Shown: positions 11,434 to 22,424, counted from the first letter of the stretch. The stretch is 64,000 bases of DNA from Ochotona curzoniae (GCF_017591425.1 NW_024467119.1:78360894-78424893); one strand, 5' to 3'. The notes: a model not told the origin generated them from the letters alone. A program made the numbers and translations.

Positions 11434-11575
11434 CATAAGTTTATTCGGTGCAAGAACTTTGTGACAACTATGCATAGATTTTTTTCATGATGCATATTTC
11501 TCATGAATGTTTTGGAGACTGCTCACATGCATGGATTTCAAAAATATTTTGCACCCAAATAACTTACGTTTGTAA
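11434..11575 (+). repeat. Palindromic MITE-like repeat, copy B, with inverted half
   Basis: Forward part 11434-11521 (cataagtttattcggtgcaa, atgcatagatttttttcatg, catgaatgttttgg) followed at 11530 by the family in reverse (catgcatggatttcaaaaat, ttttgcacccaaataactt). Either two copies inserted head to head or the intact element is a longer palindrome; copy A shows the same trailing half. Confidence 0.65.
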
Positions 11576-11577
11576 AA

Positions 11578-11832
11578 ATTATTTTCGAGATAGATCCCAT
11601 CTGTTGATTTACTCCTCAAATGTACACAATGGAAAGGGCTCCAAACATGAGTCCAGAAGGCAATTCATATCTCACATGACTGACAGGGAGCCAACCCCTT
11701 GAGCCATCACCTACTGCCTTCCCAGGTCTGCATTAGCAGAAAATTGGTGTGAGAAGCTAAAGTCAGGAGTTAAACCCCAGAAAGATAAGAAAGAGCCTTT
11801 TAGCTAGTAGGCCAAATGCCCAACCTTATGGT
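11578..11832 (-). mobile_element. Old CSINE, minus strand
   Basis: Reversed tail remnant ttttcgagatagatccc, body catctgttgatttactcctc, and ctgcattagcagaaaattgg. Head end reads ggccaaatgcccaacc. Highly diverged. Confidence 0.72.
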
Positions 11833-11849
11833 TAGCTTTTGAAGTTCTC

Positions 11850-11854
<5 letters not shown>

Positions 11855-11890
<36 letters not shown>
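11855..11890. repeat. (GT)n microsatellite
   Basis: About 17 to 18 uninterrupted GT units, long enough to be polymorphic. Confidence 0.95.
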
Positions 11891-11892
<2 letters not shown>

Positions 11893-13187
11893 GGAATAAC
11901 GTCTAACTCCACAGAGCTTCCAGTGCATGCAGCTGCTATGTGAAGTCAGATGTTCTGAGCCCTTGATGGATGAGCCAATCAGGCATGGCTGCACTAGCCC
12001 ATATGGTGTCTCATGACAGAAAAAGGCTCTCATTGTACTAGATATTTCCTTCTGTTTGCTGGGAGAGTGTCATAATGCACTCTCTTAGAACAAGCTACTT
12101 TCCAGAAAAACATCTTTAAAAAACTCATATCTCCAGTGCTTTCCACGAGAAGGATATTTCTCCAGATGTGTTGGGCTTAGGGATCACAAGGTCCAATCAA
12201 CTGCATAGGCAGCGGCCTGGCTGAGGGAAACTGGCCATTTGGTGCCTGCCCCCAGGAAGCCCAGTGTGGCTGGGGACGCTGGCATTCTTCATCATCACCT
12301 TGTCAGCACAGGTTCAATGGCAAATTGGATCAGGCTTTGAAGCACAATTGCAGCGTGCTAGGGGGATTCTTAAGTGAAAACATAGAAGCATGCTTAGTAT
12401 TTAAAACAGTCCTTGGCAATACTATCAATACTAAACTGATGTGTGAAAAGATGGCCATTGCACACATTACCACCAGCCGCAACTTGCAGGTGTGTGAGCT
12501 TCCCGAGTGCCAGCTTGCCCAACAATCAGAAGTAAACAGGCACACTGGGTAAATCCACGCAGTCTAGTGACTTCCAATCACAGTGAGTGCTACCTCCTGC
12601 AAAACCCTGTCTGTGACCAGAGGCCATCTAGAAAGATAATGATTTCCCTGAACTCCACAAGGGTGGGCCACAGGCTCACTCCATTTTCCATCCTGCCAGC
12701 CCATTCAAAGTAAAATATCAATGGATTCTTCCACTGGTATTTGGATCTCTTTCTTGACCTTGAAGGCTACTGTATCTGTGCTATGTAACTTATAAAGTGT
12801 GGAGGAGAGCTGTCAAGTCCAAGTACAGTTGGCTGCTATCCTCTAGCTTATGCCATAGCAATGGGATAGAAAATCCAGGTCAGGACATCTCTCTGCTGCA
12901 CACGCTAACTCATGTTCATTTTGATTTTGGGTTGTCATTGTCTTAAGATCCATCACTCGTTCTGCTTTGAGCTTGCTTTTTGTAAAATGAGACAAATCAC
13001 ACGCACCAGCACAGGAGACACATGTCTGATACTTCTTCCTGCCCTCTTTGCGCCCCGTGTTGGTGTCAAACCACCTAACTAGAAATGATGGCATGGAACG
13101 AAAGAGAAAAGGAAGTAGTCTGTATCTCTATTTTCTCTACAAGTGTCAGTTGGGGGTGCCTGGGTCAGGAATAGAAATAGGAAAGTT
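11891..13187. other. Unique sequence, no recognised feature
   Basis: No repeat family recognised. 12325-12552 is open on both strands for about 70 codons without a recognisable product. Confidence 0.45.
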
Positions 13188-13510
13188 GGGCCCAGCAGGG
13201 TAGCTCAGCAGCTTACATCCTTGCCTTACGCTGGGATCCCATAGAGGTGCCAGTTCATGTCCAGGTGGCCCTGCTTCCCATCCAGCTCCCTACTTTTGAC
13301 CTGAGAGAGCAGCAGAGGATGGTCCAAGACCTTGGGACTCGGCACTAGCATGGGAGATCTAGAGGAGGCTCCTGACTCCTGGCTTCAGATCGGCTCAGCT
13401 CTGGTTGTTGAAGCTTCTTGGGGAGTGAATCAACAGACGAAAGATCTTCCTCTCTGTCTCTTCTCTGTATATCTGACTTTCCAATTAAAAAAAAATCTAA
13501 AAAAATAAAA
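13188..13510 (+). mobile_element. CSINE, plus strand, pika-type
   Basis: Head gggcccagcagggtagctca, body with tgggatcccatagaggtgcc and atccagctccctacttttga, tail ctgactttccaattaaaa. Fairly well preserved. Target duplication not clear because both flanks are A-rich. Confidence 0.9.
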
Positions 13511-14318
13511 AGTAGAGTTAGTAAGGGCAGTGTCTGCATTCACTGTCCTGAAGGAATGATACATGCATTGGGAATATTGTCAGGAACAAGATGGAGTCAC
13601 TTTTGTCAAACCCCAACAGTGGCAAAGCAATAGTAACCAAAGCCGGGAGGTTGTGAATGAGGGGATCTTATGCACGCGTGTGTAGAAACAGGAAGCGTCA
13701 CAGAGGATCAGACATCTGCCCAACCAGCGCCCATCTATCTCAGATCGACACCACCCTTGCTATTGATCCTTGTTGCCAAGGATTACAGTTTCAAAATAGT
13801 TCTTATAATCCTCCTCATTTTACCTTTGAAAGCCTCCTCTTGCTTCAGTGTCTTTAAGTACACTTATTTTCCGTGGCTCATGCATTGTGCGTTGTGGATC
13901 TCCCTGCTTATTCCCAAAGAGATGCCATCATTCTTTGGAGAGTCTCTGTTTATCTGCAGTATGACCATACACATCTATGGGTAATGCAATATAAGCTGTG
14001 TAATACCAGTGGATTTGCATGAGTCAAATGCTCTTAAATGTGCATTAGAAACTGGCATTACACCCTATACACTTGAACAGTCCATCTTAGGCCAATGATT
14101 ATAAGTTATAATGTTTATGTTCAGAATAATATTAAATAATAAATTTAAAAAAAACCCAAATTCCACAATGAGTTGAGACAGAGATTGCAGGGGAAGAAGA
14201 GAAGCATATATATCACTAGTAACTCCACCCTTTGCTTTTCAACAATCAGGCTTGCACAACTATTTTAAAAATTATTCTCAAGTTTATAAATACATGTGTA
14301 GAATTACACTTTACACTA
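13511..14318. other. Unique sequence, no recognised feature
   Basis: No repeat or coding family recognised. AT-rich toward 14100-14300. Confidence 0.45.
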
Positions 14319-14354
14319 TTTCTTTTTTTTTTTTTTTGAAAAGTTGTCCATTGC

Positions 14355-14374
14355 TTCATCATCATCATCATCAT
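14355..14374. repeat. (ATC)n microsatellite in L1 3' end
   Basis: About six ATC units next to the L1 A tail. It corresponds to the aataataataa stretch at the same place in the other L1 3' ends, here turned into a triplet repeat. Confidence 0.85.
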
Positions 14375-14726
14375 TTTATGATACAGCTCAATAGGCCCTG
14401 GTTTCCCTTCCCCCATCTCCAGTCTTCTCCCTCCCCGCTGAGTTCCCCTATATTATTACTATAGTATAGTTCTTCATACACAGTCATATGCCCATCATTG
14501 TGGGCATGGTCAGCGGCAGAGTTCAGCATCCTGTTATCAAGATATAGTTAACAATTTCATTGGGAGTCCATCTTTGTCTGGAAGTAGAGATGCATACTGC
14601 ATTGTATCCTCACATTTGGATATGATAGTCTCCATTACACAGTTACTATACATTCCCTTAAAAATGAAAATCAATAACAGGGAGAAAAAAAACAAAAGAA
14701 ATTAACACCATGAAGTTTAGTAATAT

Positions 14727-14830
14727 GCTATTGAATGACTAATGTGTCAGTGAAGAAATGAAAAAGAAAATCAAGAACATTCTTGAAGAAACTGATGTTA
14801 TTGTATGATCTATGAGTCAGTGAAGAATTT
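14727..14830 (-). repeat. 70-nt direct duplication in L1 3' UTR
   Basis: The block ctattgaatgactaatgtg + tcagtgaagaa (from about 14728) recurs as ttattgtatgatctatgag + tcagtgaagaa (from about 14798), offset 70 nt. Diverged tandem duplication lying just 3' of the ORF2 junction on the L1 sense strand. Confidence 0.6.
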
Positions 14831-14889
14831 AATGACAAAGAGTTTTGATGAGATGAAACTAAAAAAAAAATCAAAATCGATGAGATACA

Positions 14890-15049
14890 TTTTCCGCTGA
14901 TCTTTGCTGGTGAGATTTATCTCCTGTAGACAATAAATAAAGGGTTTTGTTTTTTTAATCCAGTCTACTAATCTATTATGTTTGATTGATAACTTACAGT
15001 TATTTATATTAAGGATTGATATGAATGGGTGGTAATTTGGTCCTGTCAT
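14890..15049 (-). pseudogene. L1 ORF2 N-terminal stub
   Basis: Minus-strand frame starting MTGPNYHPFISILNINNCK. It keeps the L1 ORF2 endonuclease start: the I-L-N-I-N strand, then a KHNRLVDWI helix and CLQEINLTSKD, where QE is part of the catalytic apurinic-type endonuclease site. After about residue 53 (KDQRK) the similarity stops and the frame runs into T-rich 3' UTR. There is no reverse transcriptase, so it cannot be functional. Confidence 0.82.
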
Positions 15050-15092
15050 TTTAGCAATGTGTTGTTCATTGATTTAGTCTTCTGTTGTTATT

Positions 15093-16308
15093 TTACTGGG
15101 ATATTCTTCGCATTTGCCTTTGGTTTTCGTGCGTACCACTCCTTTTCTCTGTCAAGAAAACATTTTTAAGTATCATTTGTAGGGCAGGTTTGGAAGAGGC
15201 ATAGTGTTTCAACTTTTCCTTATTGTGGAAGAATTTTATTTCATTTTCAAAGGCAAAGGAAAGCTTTGCTGGGTACATTATCCTGGGTCGATAATTTTTT
15301 GCTTTTAGAATCTGGAATATGTTGTTCCATTCTCTTCTGGCCTGTAGGGTTTCCTGTGAGAGGTCTCCTGTGAGTCTGATTGCCATTCCCCCATATATGT
15401 CAATTGATTTTTTTTTTCATGTGCACATTGAAGGATCTTTTCCTTATGTTTGATTGAATAGAGCTTGATTAGCATGTAGAATGGTGAAGATCGCTTTTGG
15501 TCATTCCTTTTGGGAGTTTTGTGCCCTTCCTGGATGTTGTTTCTTAATTCTTTCTCTAGATTAGGAAAATTTACTTTTATTATTTCATTAAATACATTTT
15601 TAGAGATTTATTTATTTTAATTGCAAAGTCAGATATGCAGAGAGAAGGAGAGACAGAGAAGATCTGTCTGATGATCCCCTCCCCAAGCGGCCACAACAGT
15701 TGGAGCAGAGCTGATCAGAAGCCAGCAGCCAGGAGCCTTCTCTAGGTCTCCCATGTTGGTGCAGGTTCCCAAAGCTTTGGGCCATCCTCTACTGCTTTCC
15801 CAGGTCAAAAGCAGGGAGCTGGATAGTAAGCAGGGCCACTAAGATTAGAACTGGTGTCTAGATGGTATCCCAGTGCATGCAAGGCAAGGACTTTAGCTGC
15901 TGAGCTACTGCACAGGGCCCCTAAATATATTTGTAAACCTAGCTTTTCTTTCTGCACCTTCTGCAACTCCCATAACTCATATTTGGCCTTTTAATAGCGT
16001 CTTTAAATTCTTGAATACTTTTTTTTAAGCTTGATCCAGCTTTGCTTCCAGCTTTTTGCCTTTCCCTGATGATAGGAAATACCTTCCAATTCTGAAATTC
16101 TTTCTTCTGCTTCATTCATTCTGTTTTGGAGACTCTCCATTGCACTTTTAATTTGCTCCACTGTATTCTTCATTTCTGATATATTAGCTTTCATTTGATT
16201 CATTTCCTGTGTGACATATTGCTGAAATTCCTTGAACACCTGCATTATGTGCTTTTCATTGTTGACAAGAAACTTTATAATAAGGGTTTTTGAATTCTGT
16301 ATCCTCAT
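15093..16308 (-). pseudogene. L1 ORF1 (RNA-binding chaperone) remnant
   Basis: ORF1p binds L1 RNA as a coiled-coil trimer. From 16308 downward the frame gives a coiled coil ending in NRMNEAEERISELE. A frameshift in an A run near 16020 follows, then IKRPN-like residues, then the CSINE at 15601-15920. After the SINE come NFPNLEKELRN (about 15550-15580) and finally the C-terminal domain, with LQARREWNNIFQILK and YPAKLSF (15190-15360), in canonical order. Without the SINE the length (about 0.9 kb) is near a normal ORF1. Frameshifts sit at homopolymer runs. Confidence 0.88.
15601..15920 (-). mobile_element. CSINE inserted in L1 ORF1
   Basis: Reversed tail tagagatttatttatttt, full reversed body and head ending cacagggccc. 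Target duplication taaatacattt (15589-15599) and taaatatattt (15922-15932). The insertion is therefore later than the L1, and splits ORF1 between its middle and C-terminal domains. Confidence 0.93.
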
Positions 16309-16640
16309 TTTCTAGGTATATTCCTCAGTTAACTTGGAGGTTGACAAAGGCTTTTGCTCCTTTGCAGGGGAGCCTTCAGTCTTGTTCATATTAAATGTAT
16401 GAGTAGAGAGGTATTTTTAATGTAGTCACTTATTGGTGGGGCCAAGTTCTAGAAAATTCATCATTGGACAACTCTGTTGTGCGAATGTCATAGAGGATAC
16501 TTGCACAAATTTGGTGGCGTAGCTTGTATTCTTCATTATATAATAAGGCCTACTGTTCCTGGATCAATTATTTGTGTCTATGCAAATATTAAAACATAGA
16601 AAAGATACAGGAAAAACCATAAGAAGCAGGAATCTTTCAG

Positions 16641-17436
16641 TTTCAGTCTAATTTTCTCCAAGATCACTGTGCTATTGATGACCTACTGTGACACTCACAA
16701 TAACTTCTTCTCTACCTTTCCCAAAGCCGACAGAGTACAAGAAAGTAGGGTCAGGGCAAAGGGTTGCATCACTTTGCCTACTTTCTTTACATTATTTTTC
16801 TTGTGAAACTCTAGCCTACTGTGTCTTCCCAGCCAGCACTCATTTCCAGCTCCACCAAAGAGAGGTGTTAACAGCTGACCCATACATACTTTTAGTCCTT
16901 CTGGGAAATTGGTGATGGCCTCTCACTGATGGCAGTGTCCTTTGAACTTAATAATTCAGAGCCTTGGTCTTACTGTACAGCTACTCCTTATATTTCCCAC
17001 TTAACTGGATTTCCAGAAGAGAGACAGACAAGAGAGGGAAGGAACCCAGGGTGTGGACACCTGGCAGATGGTGATGATTGAATTGCACCTGCTACAGAGG
17101 GGACAGCCCTGTTGGTGGACTATAAGGTGGCAGGCAAGAACAGCAGACTCTGGGCAGGCCCTTTGAGGAAGCAGCAACACCAGGGATTCCCACAGCTGGG
17201 CTATTCAGGCCCCTCTCCCACAAAGCGTGGGTTTCAGAATCTTTTAGCAAATTATTCATTACCAGTGCACTTTTTAATTTCAGGCAATCGACATGTGTTT
17301 TATTCATTAAAAAGATAAAATATTCTTGTGCAAGGAAGGCCCCGGAGGATAGCAATGCTCAAGGTTGCTAATGAGTGTCTTCATAATGCAGGTTAATGCT
17401 ACAAGCATCCAATGTATATGTATTGTTGGCCAGGAG

Positions 17437-17439
<3 letters not shown>
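16641..17439. other. Unique sequence, no recognised feature
   Basis: No repeat family recognised between the L1 and the T40 run. Confidence 0.45.
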
Positions 17440-17479
<40 letters not shown>

Positions 17480-18080
17480 CTGTGCTGGAGAATAAGAATT
17501 TGGGAAGTTTATAGACTTGGTGTAGGGAGAGGGTACTTCAAAATTCACAAAAAGTGCCTGGTCCCACAGAGGCAATGGCCCTTGACTGTGGCCTAGAGCC
17601 TTAAATTTGCCTGTTCACTGTGAATGACTGACTCTTTGAAGGCAACGGCAGTAGAAAATCTCCAGAAGTCCTTGCTCAGTGGGGTGCCCCTATAGGTCTC
17701 CAAAATGATCGCCATAAAAGTTCCATCCTTTGAGTGAGGACATCCACTGGTACTGGAGGTTGAAAGTCAACCAAAGCAGGGACAGGCAAATTCTCCATGA
17801 AGGGGACTCTTCTTTTCCTAGACTGAGGTTCCCTAGAGGCCTGTTCTCCTGAGGCTGGGATGAGGATTAGGAATCCTGAAACTGAGTCTTTCTACTGGGG
17901 AATCTCATGGGAGGAAGAACAGCCCGAGCAGAAATCCATTTGTGACCCCCAAAAGTTTCCTGATGCTCCCAGCTCAGGGGTGGGATTGGGGAAGAAGAAC
18001 ACGTGGGAATTAAAAACACAGGAGACAGGCTTGAGGCAGAAAAGTAGAAGGTAAGAGTAGAATACCCTTCCACAAAAGGT
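17440..18080 (-). pseudogene. Possible unidentified retroposed transcript with A40 tail (minus)
   Basis: The T run at 17440-17479 is a 40-nt A tail on the minus strand, preceded there by TATAAA-type and AATTCTTATT sequence within 40 nt, where a poly(A) signal would lie. The sequence upstream matches no SINE or L1 I know. The plus flank gttggccaggagagg (17426-17439) has a weak partner gttggccgaaaagg at 18079-18092, a possible target duplication. A 144-codon minus frame (17867-18301) overlaps its 5' side but resembles no known protein. It could equally be an expanded T tract in unique sequence. Confidence 0.3.
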
Positions 18081-19284
18081 TGGCCGAAAAGGCATCTGGG
18101 TCTCCGAGATAGTGTCTGGGCATCGCCAGTGCCAGAGGCTGTCAAGGCAAGTGGGAGCTGCAAGACCTCCCAGGAGATCCCTTTGTCTATTGCTTTCCCT
18201 CCTCTTCTTTTATCCTTCTCTCTATTTTGATCAACTGCTATTGCTGTTTGTCCTCCTAACCTAGTACTTTTCCCTTCCAGAAGCACAGACAGGAGGCTCA
18301 CAGCAGGTGGGAAAGGTAGAGATCAGAAAAGAGAGGAGCATGCAAAAGGAACCAGTAGGTTCTGTTACAGAGCCAGAGGACAAATCACTGTGAGGTCAGG
18401 CTTTCTGGCATGAGGGCTCGTATTCCTGCAAGAGATAAAAACGACACAATGCTTCTCTCAAATCTTTCCCGCCTCTCCCACCTCCAAAGTCGGAAACAAA
18501 TGAGTCAACTCCTCAGGGAAAAGCATCATCTCACCCTCTAGTTCTGTGTGGCTCTGCTTGCCCTTTGCCTGAGTTTCTGCTTCTACCTTCTGCCTGCACC
18601 TTCTTCCTACCGTGCAGGTGAGTTGTCAGGGCTGGAGATGTAGATTTGGGAGTTATGGTAGTTAGCTCAGTTGCCTGAAGATATGACATAAAATACCTAA
18701 TGAAATAAACATCTGAGGATAACGGGGGGGAAATGAGGATCATGGATGCTGTTGATTCAGAATCCAGTGTATTTAAACATATATCTGTAGAACATCTCAT
18801 TTATTCCTTTCTATGATGTCACTGCAGCCTACAATGAGGGTAGACAATTGAGGCATTCAGAAGAATGCCAATGCCTTAGTAGTGAAAGACAAGGAGAAAG
18901 GAGGGCACAGAAGCTACGTGGCATAGGAGGTCGAATGCACGGACACCTATACTTCTCCCTCTTCTGTGCCTGTGACAGGCATGCCTGTTAATCACAGCAT
19001 CCTAGAGCCAACCATTTTCTTCTTTTCAATCTGACACTCTAGGAAATTATGCTTAATTGATAGAAGTGGGCACTTCATTTAAAATATATTCACTTTCTTA
19101 GTGTTGTAAGAAAATCAGATAAAGTCCTAAGAGGGGGTAGGGCCATGAGATGCTAGGTGCTTCCTTAGGGATGAGGCTGAGCTTGTCCTGAGAGACCCAG
19201 GCAGCATCTGTTGGGAGACTGGCTTCTGTGGAGTGCTGGTGCTGGGATTCATACTACAAAGGGAAAATAAGGCGATGGGGAAGG
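18081..19284. other. Unique sequence, no recognised feature
   Basis: No repeat or gene recognised. 18724 carries a short G run. Confidence 0.45.
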
Positions 19285-19345
19285 GTGTGGGCATTTGCTC
19301 TAGAGTTTGGCAGCAATAGGTTCAAATGCTACTCTGACAGATGAG
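19285..19345 (+). repeat. Possible MIR 5' fragment
   Basis: gggcatttgctctagagttt followed by aataggttcaaatgctactctgac resembles the tRNA-derived head of MIR including its B box (ggttcaaat). Short and diverged. Confidence 0.4.
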
Positions 19346-19404
19346 CAGGACCAACCATAGGGAACATCTGTGTATAAGAAGGCATTTCAGAAAGAGGCAG
19401 AGAG

Positions 19405-19512
19405 AACTGCATTGTGGTACAATGTGGCAGGTTAAGCTACACCTGTGTCATTGACACCCCATATGGGTAGTCGCTGCCCTCACTGCTCTACTTCCAATCC
19501 AGCTCCCTGCAA
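19405..19512 (+). mobile_element. CSINE 5' half, plus strand
   Basis: Head (actgcattgtggtacaatgt, ggttaagctac), then accccatatgggtag and tccaatccagctccctgc. It stops before the middle of the SINE, so only the tRNA-related half and the start of the body remain. Confidence 0.75.
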
Positions 19513-19567
19513 TAAACAAACAAAAGTCAGTGGAAAAATGGGATTGAAAGATACGATTATTTTGGTG

Positions 19568-19641
19568 GAAATTTTTTTTTCGATCCATGCAAAGCTCTTT
19601 CATAAAACACATTTTCTCTGGACTTTTTGAAGACCCCTGAG
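19568..19641 (+). repeat. Palindromic MITE-like repeat, copy C (right half)
   Basis: gatccatgcaaagctctttc, ataaaacacattttctct and ggactttttgaagacccctg correspond to the right half of copies A and D. The left half is missing. Confidence 0.6.
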
Positions 19642-19917
19642 GTGTAATGGAGCCTACAGGGAGAATGAAACTGAGGAGAGATCACCTCTGTGAATGCTTT
19701 GAAGGGGTACAAAATGCTTTCCAACAGGCAGAGAAGAATACAAAGGCTTCCCAGAGGCTCACCTGTTCCTAACTGAAGATAGATTTGCAGGTGTCTGAAT
19801 GGTCAAGGAACGGTTAGGGCGATGGCCATGAAGCAGTCAGGCCTCCCTCCCTTCATCCGTGGCTGTGGGACATGTGTTTCAAACGCCGGTTCCTCATCAT
19901 CTCAGTCCGCCTTTTTG

Positions 19918-20452
19918 TGTTAGGACCAGATCTCACCGTGAGTCATTGGAAGGCGTGGGCTTGCTGACAACTACAGTTGCATTGCTGTTGTTCTTAATCC
20001 GACCTTGAAGTCCCCACAGATTCCACTCTGCTTCAACTCTTTTGCAGCCCGGCTGTGGAAGGTTCCCCACAAGAGTCCACAGTGAGACCATGCAGGTCGG
20101 CAGAGGTTTTGGCCACACCTTCGGGGGGGGGGTGGCACCAGCACTGCCCACCTATTTCCTAACAGAGTCCACCAATGGGAAACATCTTACCTGTAAGTTC
20201 CCACTCAACAAGGAGGAGTCAGGGAACGCTGAAAATCCCAAGACTCTTCCTCAAATCTTTGGTGTCTCTCTCTCTCTCCCCATTCCGAGAGGCACCCCGC
20301 CTCCAGGCCTTCTCTGGAGGTGCTTTCCCCTTCTCTCCCTTCCCTGCTCACCTGGTCCCTTTGCAAATAAACGTTTCTGTCTACAACAGATTCCCGGCCT
20401 TTTATTTCTATAATAAGCTGAGGAAAGAACCCAACGGATTTTTCTGGTAACA
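19918..20452 (+). mobile_element. Endogenous retrovirus LTR, plus strand (probably solo)
   Basis: Begins tgttagg and ends ggtaaca, so the TGTTA...TAACA termini are perfect inverted repeats, as expected for integrase substrates. An AATAAA at 20366-20371 is followed by a short R/U5-like segment. A pyrimidine-rich stretch lies upstream at 20262-20345. No gag, pol or env frame and no clear primer-binding site follow, and flanking 4-6 nt duplications do not match. Most like a class I (gamma-type) LTR; family not determined. Confidence 0.6.
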
Positions 20453-22424
20453 GGTAGCACTGCCTTGTTCTGCTGCATAACTTTTTCCCCGTCTTGGAAG
20501 AGTTTTCTCATAAATGCCATTCCTACAAAATACTGACACTAAAAGCTGCTAAGGTGAAAGTCCACCCCCTGTTATTGCCTTGAGAAAAATCCCTCCACAA
20601 CCCAAGGTTTCCACATCCATTTGTACTGCTTACGGAGTTGCACATGGTAGCTGGGGCGAGCCTCCACATGGTGGGCTGGGGGAAATCCAGTCCTAGGTCC
20701 TCCATCATTGTGGATGCTGCTTTCCCCAACATATTTAGGTTCTGTGCTAAACCATGTAAGCAGAACATCTTAAGCCAATTGTTCAGCACCAAGGACTTTC
20801 TAAAAGTGACCACAGTCCTTTCAACAGTTTGTCAGGGTAGGTGCTTGGGGGTGGACGTAGATACCAGCTGTGGGGGTGTGGGCAGCAAGGGGCTCCCAGC
20901 TGTCAGCTCCTTTAGGCTCACCCCCAGCTGTTGAGAGCTGCTGTGCTGTGGCTCATGCCCTTCCTGGGGCATGCTGCATTCAGGGACTGAGTGAGGTGAG
21001 CCTGTAAATCCCAGCCATTTTGGCCGGGTGAGGGAGGACTAGTGTGTCAGGAAATAGCCGAGCTGCAGAACTCCATGGCCCCGTGCCTTGTCCTGTATTC
21101 ATTGAACATGAACTTCTTTCTTTGCCTGGTCTTGCTATCTCTGTTTGTTGTTGTTGTTGTTGTTGTTTTTGTTGTTTGTTTTTTTTCACAGATATGGATC
21201 CCTAGTCAATACCTTATGTCCCAAATTCCATCTCAGCATTTACTTCTAGTTCCGGTTCCTGTTTCAGGGAACCAGAGTTACTGTAGACAGAAATTGAGAG
21301 AGTGCTTTTCACAATCTGCAGTGTAGGGAACATGCTCCATAATGCTCCATGTGTATTTTGTTAGAAATACACAGCTGGGAAGAGTTGGCTCCAGAGCTCC
21401 AACCCCTCTGCTTCGCCCTGGCCCTTGGGCGCAGAGTTGGCTTGGCAACTCCCAGGAGGTGTTTTCTTAAGCTCTATTATTTGGTGGTTGCTGGCCTGTT
21501 GATACAGCTCTGCTTTCTAGATGCTATAGTCTTGGAACAAGACCCCCAAGGCCTAGCAGGGGACCATCACATGGGGTGAGCTCAGATCATTGTTCCCTGA
21601 TTGAATAGCTGTGTGACTGATTAAATCTCCAATTCTTTTCAGCTTCCTGTGGGGCCTGCAAATACAAATTCCGATCACTTAAGGAACCCCGGTTTACCCT
21701 GAGCTTCTGGGTTTCCCATCTTCCTCCTGCCTGGTTATAAGACTCTTGAAGCCAGTCAGCCTACATGCCAACCTCACAGGACAGGCATGTGACCTAGCGA
21801 TAGCAGGTGGTGGGGATTTTGAGTGAGGGTCCAATGCAGAAGCACTGCAGGGGGCTGACTGTGCACAGCCCAGATCCTCCCAATAGAGTTGGTTATGCAA
21901 AGGACCCAGGACTTGGCCCTGCGACTGCAGGGAAACCTCCCACACTGGCAACTCCTTTGAAAGGGGCTTCCTGGTGGGTTTTGTCGTTCCCTTTTGTGAG
22001 CAGCACACTTGGATATGAGACTAGGAGGACTGGTCCAGATTCAGAACACTTGAACCCTAATAGCTTCTACAAACAGGCCCTGGCAGAAAAATCCGAGTCA
22101 GTCATTCTTCATAGACACCAGCCAGGTGTCTTTCTAATGTCCCAAGGATTCCTCCTTGCCACGACAAAGAGTAGGAATTCACTGCAAGTGGTCTTTCAGC
22201 ATTTTGAAACATCTTTTCCCCTTCGTTTACCTCCTCCGCTACTCTTTCCATTTATGAGGGTGATTTGCAACAGAGCTGGACAATGTCTTATTTCCTTCCA
22301 GCAGAATTAAATCTTTAAGACAGAACCAAGAGAGGATGAAGATTTTGTTTTAGGTTTTTGGTGGGTTTTTTGTTTGGTTGGTTGGTTGATTTTGTTTTTT
22401 TTTTTTTGTGATTGTTTCTTTACC
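20453..22424. other. Unique sequence with a (GTT)n tract
   Basis: A (GTT)n/T-rich tract lies at 21147-21187. The 167-codon plus frame at 21807-22310 and the 96-codon minus frame at 20523-20813 have no recognisable family. 22360-22405 is a G/T-rich low-complexity run (ggttggttggtt then poly T) next to the following CSINE. No other feature recognised. Confidence 0.45.
21147..21187. repeat. (GTT)n microsatellite
   Basis: About eight GTT units, interrupted near the end, followed by a T run. Source of polyglutamine/polyvaline strings in translated frames. Confidence 0.9.

Larger units (their letters stand above)
14319..16640 (-). mobile_element. L1 retrotransposon, ORF2-deleted, minus strand
   Basis: LINE-1 read from high to low coordinates. 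The parts are a presumed 5' UTR (about 16320-16640), ORF1 (16308 to 15093), a short spacer, the first 50 or so codons of ORF2 (from 15049), an abrupt junction near 14890, a 3' UTR, and an A tail (the T run at 14322-14337). More than 3 kb of ORF2 is missing. The 3' UTR end, with its GGGGA-rich block near 14400-14460, is shared with 36511-36716 and 42541-43474. A CSINE interrupts it at 15601. The 5' limit is approximate. Confidence 0.85.

Noticed and set aside
17867..18301. 144-codon minus frame considered as retroviral gag or env
   Set aside because: No zinc knuckle, capsid, protease or envelope motif is visible; I could not support a retroviral origin.
20126..20134. G9 run as a G-quadruplex
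   Set aside because: A single G run without further G tracts nearby cannot form a quadruplex on its own.
21807..22310. 167-codon plus-strand frame considered as a gene
   Set aside because: No family resemblance, no start context, no splice or promoter evidence; chance is the simplest explanation.
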